36,415 bases of DNA, from NCBI GenBank assembly GCA_001799895.1, contig MGUI01000036.1, positions 1 through 36,415 of the forward strand, given 5' to 3'. Below, piece after piece: positions 22,388 through 31,322 of this stretch; position 1 is the first letter of the stretch, and each line of letters opens with the position of its first letter. The notes under the pieces are model-generated. The model saw nothing but the letters and a program-made list of their open reading frames with translations. It searched no databases and had not been told where the DNA came from. The stretch comes from Elusimicrobia bacterium GWD2_63_28. Its GTDB lineage: Bacteria; Elusimicrobiota; Elusimicrobia; Elusimicrobiales; UBA9959. The position numbers and the translations under genes were made by a program.

Positions 22388-23443
22388 CTACTTCCCCGGC
22401 ACTGGGGAGGTAGAGGGGGGGAGTGAAAGGGTGGTGGTGCTGAGGGACGGCATGGGGCTGGCCGCGGGGGCGGGCTCGGGCTTGGGCGGGTGGTTGATGT
22501 ACCACACGTAGTTGGCCATGTCCTTGTGTTCTTTGGGCATGGTCTCCGGGCATTTTTCGGCGTTCTCGGTGTAGAAGGAGGCCTGGCGCACGTCTTTGAC
22601 GCGGGCTTTGACCGAGGCGGGTATGGCGGCGTTGTAAAGCAGGTGGCCGTTGCCGGCTATGACCAGCACGGCGTAGCCCGGGTTCAGGGTGAGGAAATCG
22701 GCCACGCGCGCGCCCATGCCCTCGTTCCAGGCGGCCATAGAGGCGAGATAATTTTCCATGGTGAACATCTTGGCCATCGGGGAAGAACCGTGGCCGCCGA
22801 AGGTGGCTTTGAGGTAATCGTTGTATTTCTTATGCTGGGTTATCTCCACTTTTTCCGGGAGGTATTGCTTCTCCTCCGGCGTAAGGCTCTCCAGGCCCGT
22901 GCGGGCTATCTTCCCCACCACCTTCTTGGGCACGTTCAGGGCTATGGCGCGCAGCTTGTTCTGCACTATGAAGTCGAACAGCGGCTTGTACATGGCGTAG
23001 TCGAAGCCCCACTCCTTCTGCCAGTCGATCTTCGCCAGGAATTCCGCTTCGGTCAGCTTGCCTTCGGCATAGTCGTTCAGGACCGGCTGCAGGGTCTGGT
23101 TGAGCATCTCGAAGCCTACGGCTATCCTGGAGCCGCGGGCTATCTTCATGGCTTTCAGCGCCTCGTACTGCGCGGCGTGGTCCAGGGGCTGGTCGTGGGT
23201 CTCTCCGACGTAGATTACGTCGTTCTTCCAGACCACGGACATGAAGGACGCCTCGCCGTGGTGGGCCTTGCCGGACTGGCCGCCGAACAGGCAGAAGTTC
23301 GGCGCGGCGGTGGTGAGTATGACAGGCGCCTCCGCGTTCTTAGGGGCCTGGCGCTTTTCGATATTGGCCTCGGGCTTCTTTACCGCCTTGGCAAAAAGGT
23401 TGAAGGGCAGCAGGATAAGCAGGGGAAAAAGGATTAATCTCAT
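22388..23443 (-). CDS. ChaN-like (DUF399) secreted protein
   Basis: The 351-residue protein has a short signal peptide (about 1-19). The ChaN/DUF399 pattern follows in order: VIYVGETHDQPLDHAAQYEAL (77-97), GFEMLNQTLQPVLNDYAEGKLTEAEFL, then W-x(3)-W-G-F-D-Y and PLFDFIVQNKLRAIALNVP. A late NGHLLYN block is also typical. Campylobacter ChaN is an outer-membrane lipoprotein that binds haem and works with an iron receptor. This protein has no lipobox, and there is no receptor nearby, so the role is open. The last 40 residues are a Pro/Ser/Thr-rich tail, perhaps a linker or low-complexity extension. It is transcribed from a leaderless-type promoter divergent from the alpha-2-macroglobulin gene. Confidence 0.8.
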   Translation of the reverse strand: MRLILFPLLILLPFNLFAKAVKKPEANIEKRQAPKNAEAPVILTTAAPNFCLFGGQSGKAHHGEASFMSVVWKNDVIYVGETHDQPLDHAAQYEALKAMKIARGSRIAVGFEMLNQTLQPVLNDYAEGKLTEAEFLAKIDWQKEWGFDYAMYKPLFDFIVQNKLRAIALNVPKKVVGKIARTGLESLTPEEKQYLPEKVEITQHKKYNDYLKATFGGHGSSPMAKMFTMENYLASMAAWNEGMGARVADFLTLNPGYAVLVIAGNGHLLYNAAIPASVKARVKDVRQASFYTENAEKCPETMPKEHKDMANYVWYINHPPKPEPAPAASPMPSLSTTTLSLPPSTSPVPGK

Positions 23444-23455
23444 AAATTTATTATA
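23443..23455 (-). promoter_or_regulatory. Leaderless promoter of the ChaN-like gene
   Basis: On the minus strand, TATAAT (23455-23450) is followed by exactly six bases and then the ATG (23443-23441). There is no ribosome site. A T-rich tract precedes the -10, and no -35 consensus is seen. Confidence 0.75.
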
Positions 23456-23502
23456 TTAAAAAACGTAAGGGCGCTTTTTTACCCGCCCAGCGCGTCCTTT
23501 TA

Positions 23503-23530
23503 TATAATAGGAATTGAAGACTTAGAGGGG
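23503..23530 (+). promoter_or_regulatory. Promoter and ribosome site of the alpha-2-macroglobulin gene
   Basis: TATAAT at 23503-23508 predicts a start near 23515. GAGGGG (23525-23530) lies 4 nt before the ATG at 23535, so this gene has a short normal leader, in contrast to the divergent ChaN gene 48 bp away. Confidence 0.65.
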
Positions 23531-23534
23531 CCCT

Positions 23535-26500
23535 ATGAAAAAAACAATCATTTCCATTTTTTGCGCGGCGGTCCTGGCGGCGCCGGCGGCGGCGCAGGTC
23601 CTGGTGGTTTCCAAAACCCCGCACGGCCCGACCGCGGACATGAACGCTTCCCGGGCGATTACGGCCACCTTCAACCGGCCCATGGCGGCGCTGAGCTCGG
23701 CCGGGAAAATGGGCGAGGCCTGCCCGCTTGAAGTCTTCGAGATAAAGGACTTCCTGCCGGGGCAGCAGAAGTACGAGGATTATACTTCGGCCGCGCTGGC
23801 GGACTTCAAGGACATAAAGCCCCTGGCGGGCCGCTGCCGCTGGCAGGGTACCCAGACCGTGGCCTTCGAGCCGGCCGCGCCGCTGCGGACGGCCTCGCTT
23901 TACGCCGCGCGCATAAAGCGAGGATTCGCCTACGGCGGCCAGGCGCTGGGAGAGGACACCGAGTGGTTCTTCGAGACCGTGCGGCCCGCCATAAAAGCCA
24001 GCGCGCCCCACGACGGGCAGCTCTGGCTGCCGCTGGACACGGTGCTCTACGCCGCCTTCAATCTGCCCATGTCTTCGGCCAGGGCCAGGGATACGGTGGT
24101 GCTGGAAGAGCGGTCCCCGCAGAACGAGACCCGGGCGGTGCTGGCCGGGGTGCGCCTGGCCAAAGACGAGGAAGTTAAAAAGATCTGGCCCTACCCCTGG
24201 CAGGGGATCTCCACCGGCACGGTACTGGCCGTGCGCCCCGCCGAGAAACTCAAGCCCGACCACGCCTACACCCTGCGTTTCCGCGCCGGCACGCCGGCCG
24301 CGGAGGGCAGCCTGGGCCTGGCGCAGGGCCAGGAGATAAACTTCGAGCCGTATTTCAGCTTCTTCCTCAAGGAAAGCCCGAAGAACGCCTGCCTCCCGGA
24401 GACTTTCAGCCTCGGCTTTTCCAACCCGGTGAAATATTCCGAACTCTACGCGCACATGTCGGTGAGCCCTTCTTCCGCCATGCCGCCGCTGCGGCCTGAA
24501 GAGGCCGGCCGCCAGAGCTATGGCGACCAGCATGCCCGCATAGCCCGGCTGCAGCTGCCCTATGAGCTGTTCAAGGCCGAAACCGTCTACGATTTTAAGC
24601 TCTCTCCTGAATTCGCCGATATTTTCGGCAACAAACTGGGGGAAGCCCTGGAGTTTTCGCTGGGCCCGCTGGATTACTGCCCTTACTGGGAGATGCCGAC
24701 TGGCTTCGGCATACTTGAAGGCTATCTCCCGGCGCGGCATCCCTTCACGGCGGTCAACGCCCCGGCGCTGAACCTGCTGAAGGGGCGCGTCGGACAGGAG
24801 AACCTTATACCGTTCATGCTCGGCCATATGCGCAACGAGGCGCTGGTGGATACGGCGGAGCAGAAATCCTGGAGCCCCACCGAAAACGATCGCAACTCCC
24901 GGCTGCTCACCTTCCTGGAGCACGACGGGTTCGGCCCCGAGGGCGGCGGCTTCGGCTTTCTCAGGACGCCCGCGCCGCACGGCAGCGATTACCGCGCGCT
25001 GGACAATATAACGCGCGTCGGCCTGACGCTCAAGAGCTCGCAGGACTCCACCCTTATCTGGACCAGCTTCCTCAAGACGGGCCGCGCCGCCGCGGGGATA
25101 CCCGTAGAGATGCGCGACGACAATAATAAAGTGCTCTGGACCGGGACCACCGACAAGCAGGGCTTCGCCGACGCGCCCGGCTGGCTGAAGCTCGGCATAA
25201 CCGACTGGCCGCGCTGGCAGCGGCCCGCCGTCTGGGTGTTCGCCAAACACAAGAACGGCACGGCGGTAATGAACAGCCGCTGGACCGGCGGCGTAGAGCC
25301 CTGGCGCTTCTCGGTTAATTACGACCAGTTCCCGCGCCCGCGCCGCTACGCCGCGGCCCTGTTCACCGAGCGCGGCGTGTACCGCCCCGGCGAGGCCGTG
25401 GACATCAAAGGCTTTGGCCGCAAGCTGGACGGCGGCGACTGGGCCGCGCTGGACCTGCCCGTGGTCCAGCTGTCCATAACAGATTCCCGCGGCAACAGGG
25501 TTTTCAAAGCCACGGTGCCGGTCAGCGCTGAGTTCTCTTCTTTCGACTACGCCTATAAAATATCCGAGGCCGCCCCTACCGGCGTCTGGACGCTGGAGGC
25601 CGCCGAGCCTTACGAGGATGATCCTTCTTCGGTCCGCGCCGTAGATGGCAGCGAAGAAGACGAATACAGGAATTACCGGGGCAAAGAGAGGCCTTTCCTG
25701 TTCACTGAAACCTTCCGGGTGGAAGAGTTCAAGCCGGCGGTCTTCGAGGTTAAGGCGCGCTCGCTGGAGGCGTCTTACCTGGCCGGGGACAAATTCCGCG
25801 CGGCCGCGGAAGGCTGGTACCTGTTCGGCGCGCCCATGGCCGGCAGCCGGGCCGACTGGACGCTGCGGCTGGAGAGCACTCATTACGAGCCGCCGGGCAG
25901 GGAAGGCTACAGTTTCGGCGGCGAATTCCGGGGTGAACATTTCGACAGGCTGGCCGGTTCCGGCGGCGTTGAACTGGACGGCAAGGGCAAGGCGGAGATA
26001 GAAGTACAGCTGGATAAAAACTACGGCGGCTCTGGCAACGCGCTGCGCGCCTCTTTCGAGGCCGGCGTTTCCGATCCCGAGCGTCAGCGGCTGTTCGGCC
26101 GCGCCTCGGCCTTCATTCATAAGGCCAACTTGTATTTCGGCGTAAAAGCCTCCGGCGGTTTCGCTGAAGCTGGCCGGCCCTGGAGCGCCGAGATCGTCGC
26201 GGTGCGGCCCGACGGCTCCCCGGCCGGGGGTCTGTCCGGCGCGGGTAAGCTGATAAAACGCCAGTGGCTCAGCACTCAGCGGGCCGGCCTGGGCGGGCGG
26301 CTGGAATGGATCAGCGAGGTCAAGGATACGGTGGTTTCCACCTTCGCCTTTACGGCGGCGGCTGCCGCCGAGAACAGGGCCTTCACGCCCGCCGAGGGCG
26401 GCTACTACATCCTCAGCGTGTCCGGCAAAGACGAGGAAGGCCGCGAGACCGCCACCTCTTTCAGCTTTTACGTCTTCGGCGGCGGGGACGCCTGGTGGGC

Positions 26501-29255
26501 GCGCGAGGACTCGGACATCATAGAACTGGTGTCTGAAAAATACGACTACAAGCCCGGAGAGACGGCTAAGATCATGGTGAAGTCGCCCTACGACGAGGCG
26601 CAGGCGCTGGTGACCGTGGAGCGCGAGGGCGTGCTGGACCGCTGGCTCACCACCACCAAAGGCGGCGCGGACTTTATCACCGTGCCGATAAAGGAAAAAT
26701 ATCTTCCGAACGCCTATATCAGCGTGATCCTGCTGAAGGGCCGCGCGGCCGAGCAGAAATACGCCGAGGACGGCGAGAAGGACCTGTCCAAGCCGCAGGC
26801 CAAGTTCGGCTACCTCTCGTTCCGGGTAAGCCCGGCGGGGCGCCGGCTGGCCCTGGAACTGAAGGCCGACAAGGCCGATTACCGCCCGGGCCAGGAAGTT
26901 AAGCTGGACCTGCTGGTGAAGGGCGAGGACGGCGGCCCGGCCGCCGCCGAGCTGACGGTGTTCGCGGTGGACGAGGGCGTGCTGAGCCTTACCGGCTACG
27001 CCACGCCGGACATATTCTCGGCCTTCTACGGGCCGCGGCCGCTGAACGTGCTCACCACGGATTCCCGGCTGCACGTGATAGGCCAGCGCAATTACGGCGA
27101 GAAGGGCGAGGCCCGCGGCGGCGGCGGCGGGGCCGGCCTGGCCGGCGTGGATCTGCGCTCCAACTTCGTGCCCACGGCCTACTGGAACCCGGCGGTGAAG
27201 GCGGGGCCCGACGGCAAAGCCTCTGTCTCGTTTAAATTGCCCGACAACCTGAGCCGCTTCCGGCTGATGGCGGTGGCCAACTCGGGCAAGCGCTTCGGCT
27301 CCGGCGAGACCTCGCTGACCGTTTCCAAGCCGCTGATGCTGCGGCCGTCCATGCCGCGGCTGGCCCGGACTGGCGACGCTTTCGAATGCGGCGTGGTGGC
27401 GCATAATTACTCGCCAGCCGCGGCCAAAGTGAGCGTCCTGCTGGAAACATCCGGCGAGGGAATAACGGTGACAGGCGCCGCCGCCCGCGAGGCCGAGGTG
27501 GCCAGCGGCAAGGCCGCGGAGATAATCTGGAACTGCTCCGCTGAAAAACCGGGCGTCACTACCTTCCGGTTCCGCGCTTCAGCCGGCGGCGAAACCGACG
27601 GGTTGGAATGGGCGCTGCCGGTGAAGAACCGGGAGCCGGCGGAATACTCCGCCACCAGCGGCGTTTCGGAGAAGAGCATGTCTGAAGAGGCGCTGCTGCG
27701 GCCCTACCCCGGCGCGCCGGGCGATATCGCCCTGGAGATCTCCCCGACGGCGCTGACCGGACTCAATGAGGGCGCGCGCTATTTGCTGGAATATCCCTAC
27801 GGCTGCCTGGAGCAGAAGCTTTCCCGCTCCATGCCCGTCATCACCGGCGCGGAGCTGGTGGAGACTTTCGGCCTGGGCTCCCTCGGAACACTGAAGGCCG
27901 AGGTGCAGAAGGTCTTCGACCGGCTGCCCGACTTCCAGCACCCCGCCGGCGGCTTCTGCTACTGGCCCGGCGGCTGCATAAAGCCGGACCCCTACCTGAG
28001 CGCCTACGCGCTGGAGGCCGCCGTATTGGGCCTGAAGGCTGGCTACAGCGCGGACCCCGTGGTGCTCAAGCGCAACGCCGACTGGCTGGAGAAATACCTG
28101 TCGCTGGAAAAGACCGACTGGGCCTATCCCTACAGCGCCAGCGAGGATTATGCGGCGCGGGCCTACGCGGTCTACGCGCTGGCCATGTACGGCCGCAACA
28201 TGACCGCCTACTTCAACCAGCTCTACGCGAAGCGGGCCCAGGTGCCCTACCTGGCCAAGGCCTACATGGTGAAGGCGGCGGCCCTGCTGGGCGTGGACGC
28301 CCGGGCGGCCAAAAAACTGTCGGCTGAAATAATGAGCCAGGCGCGCTACTCCCCGACGCAGCTGCATTTCGAGGACGGCGAGAGCATGCCGTGGATACAT
28401 AATACGGCGGTAAAGACCACCGCCGTGATGCTGGACGCCCTGCTGCAGGCGCAGGGCGGCTTCCCCGGCGACGAGAAGGCCGTGAAGTGGCTGACCACCG
28501 AGAAGAAGAACAAGGGACGGTGGCGCTCTACGCAGGAGAACGCCTGGGCGCTGAGGGCCTTCGAGGCCTTCTACCGCCGCTACGAGGGCGAGCCTCCGGA
28601 CTTCAAGGCCGAAGTTTCGGTCATAGACAGCCCGCTGCGGCTCTTGCTGGAGGACCAGTTCTCCGGCCGGAGGCTGGCTTCCGCCTCCGGGCGCTATCCC
28701 TTCGGCCTGGTGTTCGGCGAGGGCGGCGAGGCGAAGCTGCTGTTCTCCAAAACCGGCTCCGGGCGGCTGTATTACTCGGTGCGCATGGGCTTTATACCCG
28801 AAAAGCGGGACAAGCCGGCGGCCGAAGGCCTGGAAATCAGACGTGAAATGCGCCCCATCGACGGCGGCAAGGTGTTCAGGGCCGGCGCGCGCGCCGTGGT
28901 GACCATCACGATGAAGACGCCGCAGGACCGAACCTTCGTGGCCGTGAACGGCCCGGTGCCGGCCGGCTTCGAGATAGTCAACACCGAGTTCGCGGTTGAA
29001 AGTTCCGAGGACGCCCGCGCCCTGGCCAAAAAAAGCCGGGGCGGCGGCTGGGGCGGTTTCGAGCGCGCCGAGCGCTACGACGACCGCATCCAGATCTTCG
29101 CCGATTACCTGACGGCGGGAGAGCACAAGTATTCCTATGTGGTGCAGGCCACCTCGCCCGGCGCCTACTACTGGCCTTCGGCCCTGGCCGAGGGCATGTA
29201 CGAGCCCGAAGTCTTCGGCCGCACCGCCGGCGGTAGCGTGGAGATAACGAGGTAA
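23535..29255 (+). CDS. Bacterial alpha-2-macroglobulin with thioester motif
   Basis: The 1906-residue secreted protein has a Sec signal (cleavage near AAAQ, residue 21) and no lipobox. An Ig-like domain follows (ASRAITATFNRPM), then many macroglobulin domains. These include an MG2-type block with ERGVYRPGEAVDIKG and a second YRPGQEVKLDLLV. Next come a TVFAVDEGVLSLTGYATPDIF block and the A2M domain (WNPAVKAGPDGKASVSFKLPDNLS). The thioester Cys1424-Leu-Glu-Gln1427 (YPYGCLEQ) lies in the helical thioester domain, with a receptor-like domain at the end. Such proteins trap attacking proteases in the periplasm through the Cys-Gln thioester. The usual partner, penicillin-binding protein 1C, is not in the window. 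The absence of a lipid anchor is a difference from E. coli YfhM. Confidence 0.95.
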   Translation: MKKTIISIFCAAVLAAPAAAQVLVVSKTPHGPTADMNASRAITATFNRPMAALSSAGKMGEACPLEVFEIKDFLPGQQKYEDYTSAALADFKDIKPLAGRCRWQGTQTVAFEPAAPLRTASLYAARIKRGFAYGGQALGEDTEWFFETVRPAIKASAPHDGQLWLPLDTVLYAAFNLPMSSARARDTVVLEERSPQNETRAVLAGVRLAKDEEVKKIWPYPWQGISTGTVLAVRPAEKLKPDHAYTLRFRAGTPAAEGSLGLAQGQEINFEPYFSFFLKESPKNACLPETFSLGFSNPVKYSELYAHMSVSPSSAMPPLRPEEAGRQSYGDQHARIARLQLPYELFKAETVYDFKLSPEFADIFGNKLGEALEFSLGPLDYCPYWEMPTGFGILEGYLPARHPFTAVNAPALNLLKGRVGQENLIPFMLGHMRNEALVDTAEQKSWSPTENDRNSRLLTFLEHDGFGPEGGGFGFLRTPAPHGSDYRALDNITRVGLTLKSSQDSTLIWTSFLKTGRAAAGIPVEMRDDNNKVLWTGTTDKQGFADAPGWLKLGITDWPRWQRPAVWVFAKHKNGTAVMNSRWTGGVEPWRFSVNYDQFPRPRRYAAALFTERGVYRPGEAVDIKGFGRKLDGGDWAALDLPVVQLSITDSRGNRVFKATVPVSAEFSSFDYAYKISEAAPTGVWTLEAAEPYEDDPSSVRAVDGSEEDEYRNYRGKERPFLFTETFRVEEFKPAVFEVKARSLEASYLAGDKFRAAAEGWYLFGAPMAGSRADWTLRLESTHYEPPGREGYSFGGEFRGEHFDRLAGSGGVELDGKGKAEIEVQLDKNYGGSGNALRASFEAGVSDPERQRLFGRASAFIHKANLYFGVKASGGFAEAGRPWSAEIVAVRPDGSPAGGLSGAGKLIKRQWLSTQRAGLGGRLEWISEVKDTVVSTFAFTAAAAAENRAFTPAEGGYYILSVSGKDEEGRETATSFSFYVFGGGDAWWAREDSDIIELVSEKYDYKPGETAKIMVKSPYDEAQALVTVEREGVLDRWLTTTKGGADFITVPIKEKYLPNAYISVILLKGRAAEQKYAEDGEKDLSKPQAKFGYLSFRVSPAGRRLALELKADKADYRPGQEVKLDLLVKGEDGGPAAAELTVFAVDEGVLSLTGYATPDIFSAFYGPRPLNVLTTDSRLHVIGQRNYGEKGEARGGGGGAGLAGVDLRSNFVPTAYWNPAVKAGPDGKASVSFKLPDNLSRFRLMAVANSGKRFGSGETSLTVSKPLMLRPSMPRLARTGDAFECGVVAHNYSPAAAKVSVLLETSGEGITVTGAAAREAEVASGKAAEIIWNCSAEKPGVTTFRFRASAGGETDGLEWALPVKNREPAEYSATSGVSEKSMSEEALLRPYPGAPGDIALEISPTALTGLNEGARYLLEYPYGCLEQKLSRSMPVITGAELVETFGLGSLGTLKAEVQKVFDRLPDFQHPAGGFCYWPGGCIKPDPYLSAYALEAAVLGLKAGYSADPVVLKRNADWLEKYLSLEKTDWAYPYSASEDYAARAYAVYALAMYGRNMTAYFNQLYAKRAQVPYLAKAYMVKAAALLGVDARAAKKLSAEIMSQARYSPTQLHFEDGESMPWIHNTAVKTTAVMLDALLQAQGGFPGDEKAVKWLTTEKKNKGRWRSTQENAWALRAFEAFYRRYEGEPPDFKAEVSVIDSPLRLLLEDQFSGRRLASASGRYPFGLVFGEGGEAKLLFSKTGSGRLYYSVRMGFIPEKRDKPAAEGLEIRREMRPIDGGKVFRAGARAVVTITMKTPQDRTFVAVNGPVPAGFEIVNTEFAVESSEDARALAKKSRGGGWGGFERAERYDDRIQIFADYLTAGEHKYSYVVQATSPGAYYWPSALAEGMYEPEVFGRTAGGSVEITR

Positions 29256-29257
29256 AT

Positions 29258-29311
29258 ATGAGCGGACAGTTCGTGCGCGAAGGCGCTTGCGGTTGGAGGA
29301 AACTCTTATGA
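29258..29311 (+). CDS. Possible 17-codon leader ORF between A2M and cupin genes
   Basis: ATG at 29258 has GAGG five bases before it and opens a frame of 17 codons (MSGQFVREGACGWRKLL). Its TGA overlaps the ATG of the cupin gene (ATGA at 29308-29311). It bridges the gap between two larger genes and would couple their translation. The length is too small to prove selection on the peptide; it may be chance. Confidence 0.3.
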   Translation: MSGQFVREGACGWRKLL

Positions 29312-29784
29312 AAAACATAACCGCCGCGGACTTGATCAGGATCTATGACCTGAAGCCTCACCCAGAGGGCGGTTATTTCAGGGAGGGCTACAGGTCCGAA
29401 GAAAAGACCGCCGACGGGCGCAGCCTGTCCACGGCCATCTATTTCCTGCTGCCCGCCGGCCAGAAATCGCGGCTGCACCGGATCAAGTCCGACGAGCTCT
29501 GGCATTTTTACCTGGGCGGGCCGCTGACGGTGGCGCAGATCCTGCCCGACGGCTGGACGGAGAGCGTGACCCTGGGGCCTGACGCCGCGGCCGGACAGCT
29601 GTCGCAGCACGCGGTGTCGGCCGGCTGCTGGTTCGGCGCTTATCCCGAAAAGGGGACAGAGTTTTCTTTCGTGGGCTGCACCGTGGCGCCGGGCTTCGAG
29701 TTCTCCGACCTGGAGCTGGGCGACCGCGCAGCGCTGCTGAAGCGCTATCCGGGAGCCAAAGAGCTGATAAAAAAGCTCGCCTGA
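29308..29784 (+). CDS. Cupin superfamily protein, DUF985 (Cupin_5) type
   Basis: The 158-residue cytoplasmic protein matches the DUF985 pattern. LIRIYDLKPHPEGGYFREGYRS comes near the start, STAIYFLLPAGQKSRLHRIKSDELWHFYLGGPL in the middle and the closing cupin strands after that. The HRIKSDELWHFY block supplies His and Glu side chains in the cupin pocket; whether a metal binds is unclear. The family has been linked to sugar or nucleotide-sugar binding but has no settled reaction. The start at 29308 is chosen because GGAGGA lies 7 nt upstream. It sits 52 bp after the alpha-2-macroglobulin gene without a promoter and is convergent with the U32 pair 22 bp away. Confidence 0.85.
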   Translation: MKNITAADLIRIYDLKPHPEGGYFREGYRSEEKTADGRSLSTAIYFLLPAGQKSRLHRIKSDELWHFYLGGPLTVAQILPDGWTESVTLGPDAAAGQLSQHAVSAGCWFGAYPEKGTEFSFVGCTVAPGFEFSDLELGDRAALLKRYPGAKELIKKLA

Positions 29785-29806
29785 TAAAACCACGGGGGAA
29801 TGGAGG

Positions 29807-30484
29807 CTAAAGGGCGCCGACCAGCCTGTCTATGCGGCCGCCGCCGGGTTTTACGCCGGCCGTAAAGTAGGCGGCGTTCACCAGGTAAAGAGTCTCGGGC
29901 AGCAGCCGGCTCTCCAACTTCCTGGCGCCGCGCTGGCACGAGTAGCGGCAGCGCTCGCCAGTCCAGAGTTTTTCCCAGGGGCAGAAGCGGGTAACGCCGG
30001 CGCAGGTGTAGGCGGCGTGGTAGCTGAAGGAGAGGCGGCCGAAGCGGGAGAACCGCTCTACCGTTTCCGGCCTGTCGGCCTCCAGCCTGCTTATGCCGTG
30101 CTCCCTGAAAAATTTAGCCAGGAAAGGGTTGGGCGAGGATTTAAGATAGCCTGCCAGCACCCGGCCCACCGACAGCGAGACCCTGTCCGCGTATTTTCCG
30201 GCGGCCAGGTGTATCAGCCCGAAATCGTTAGCTACCACTTCCAGCCTGCCCTGCCCGGCCGGGTGCGCGCGCAGCACGGCCTCGACGGCGGCCAGCGCGT
30301 TCCCCGTCAGCAAAGGGGTGGCCAGCGCCACCGGCCTGCCGGCCAGCGCCCGGGCCCTCTTGAACTGGGCCGGAGTCGGCAGCAGGTTCTGGCAGAATTC
30401 GCTGCCGAAGTAGACCATGTCCGCCCGCGCTCCGCGGCAGGAAGCCAGCGTCCTGGGGTTCAGGGTTATCCCGGTTTTCGTCAC
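29807..30484 (-). CDS. Short U32 family Fe-S protein, UbiV-like
   Basis: The 225-residue protein belongs to the U32 group by its barrel segments (LEVVANDFGLIHLA, GISRLEADRPETV) and by its cysteines: Cys31, Cys161, Cys168, Cys179 and Cys183. The spacing of the last three resembles the 4Fe-4S ligands of E. coli UbiV. It is shorter than UbiV (about 290), so the barrel may be trimmed. UbiU-UbiV form a heterodimer that hydroxylates the ubiquinone ring without oxygen, using prephenate. The upstream U32 gene overlaps it by 4 bp (ATGA), so the two probably also work as a pair. No other ubiquinone gene is in the window, so the substrate is unknown. Confidence 0.75.
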   Translation of the reverse strand: MTKTGITLNPRTLASCRGARADMVYFGSEFCQNLLPTPAQFKRARALAGRPVALATPLLTGNALAAVEAVLRAHPAGQGRLEVVANDFGLIHLAAGKYADRVSLSVGRVLAGYLKSSPNPFLAKFFREHGISRLEADRPETVERFSRFGRLSFSYHAAYTCAGVTRFCPWEKLWTGERCRYSCQRGARKLESRLLPETLYLVNAAYFTAGVKPGGGRIDRLVGAL

Positions 30485-31287
30485 ACCCTCCCGCTCGCGT
30501 AGACTTTCCTGTGCCGGGCCCTGAAGCGCGCGCGGGAGATCCCGCCTTCCAGCAGGCCGTTCAGCTCTTTCGCGTCGGCCAGGAACTTCTTCATCCCTTC
30601 GAAATCCAGCGTCCTCGGTATCTTCAGGTATTTGACGCCGGCCTTATGACCGTCGTAGAGGAGGTCGGCCATCGCGTCCATGCCGGGCGAAGGCATGCGG
30701 AAGTTGCCGAGGGCTATCTTGCAGGGCTTGTAATCCCCGCTCGAATCGCAGAAGCGGCAGAGCGGGTCCACGTTCTGGCAGAAATGGCTGGCGTAGTAGA
30801 ACATCTCCGTTTCCAGGCCGAACCTGTTCCTGATTAGGCCGGCGGCCTGCGCCGGAGGCAGCTGGAAGGGGAGGATCACCCTCTTTATCCCGAAGCGCAT
30901 GAAATATTCGAGCGCCGCGGGGTTGAAGGCCAGGGCCAGGCTGCTGAGTATCAGGTCCGCCTTTATTTCGGCGCCTGCCAGCAGCTCCAGTATGGAGGGC
31001 TCCCTCACCACTGCGCCGCCTATGCCACGCTCAGCCAGTCTCTTTACGCGTCGCGCGAGCAGCGGGTATTTGGCCGGATCGCAGGCTTCGTTCACCAGCA
31101 GCAGGGCCTTCTTGCCCTTTCTCCGGGCCAGCGCGGTTATGCGCAGCAGCTCGGCCTCGCTGCCCACCGACAGCGAGGAGCGCCGGTGGTTGGGCAGGTC
31201 CGCCAGGGCGCAGTAGACCTCGGCCGCCCCGTTGGCGAACAGCCACTCGGCCTCTTTGAAGTTTTTAGCCCCGGCTACTATGATCAT
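30481..31287 (-). CDS. Short U32 family Fe-S protein, UbiU-like partner
   Basis: The 268-residue protein begins IIVAGAKNFKEAEWLFANGAAEVYCAL, the usual U32 first strand and helix. An SSLALAFNPAALEYFMRFGIKRVILPFQLP block follows. The cysteines Cys170, Cys177, Cys180 and Cys189 (SHFCQNVDPLCRFC...KPCK) are placed like the cluster ligands of UbiU and other U32 enzymes. It is the second gene of an operon: the DUF362 ferredoxin ends 35 bp upstream, and the second U32 protein starts inside its stop. No promoter or strong ribosome site is seen at its start, supporting co-transcription. Hydroxylase, hydrolase or RNA-modification roles are all possible for this family. Confidence 0.75.
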   Translation of the reverse strand: MIIVAGAKNFKEAEWLFANGAAEVYCALADLPNHRRSSLSVGSEAELLRITALARRKGKKALLLVNEACDPAKYPLLARRVKRLAERGIGGAVVREPSILELLAGAEIKADLILSSLALAFNPAALEYFMRFGIKRVILPFQLPPAQAAGLIRNRFGLETEMFYYASHFCQNVDPLCRFCDSSGDYKPCKIALGNFRMPSPGMDAMADLLYDGHKAGVKYLKIPRTLDFEGMKKFLADAKELNGLLEGGISRARFRARHRKVYASGRV

Positions 31288-31322
31288 CGCTGGATTTGCG
31301 TCTTTTACGGGTCAATCTTTCG

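Noticed and set aside
23451..27404. 1300-codon minus-strand open frame opposite the alpha-2-macroglobulin gene
   Set aside because: The plus strand encodes clear A2M domains; the antisense translation is rich in Arg, Gly and Ala with no domain pattern.
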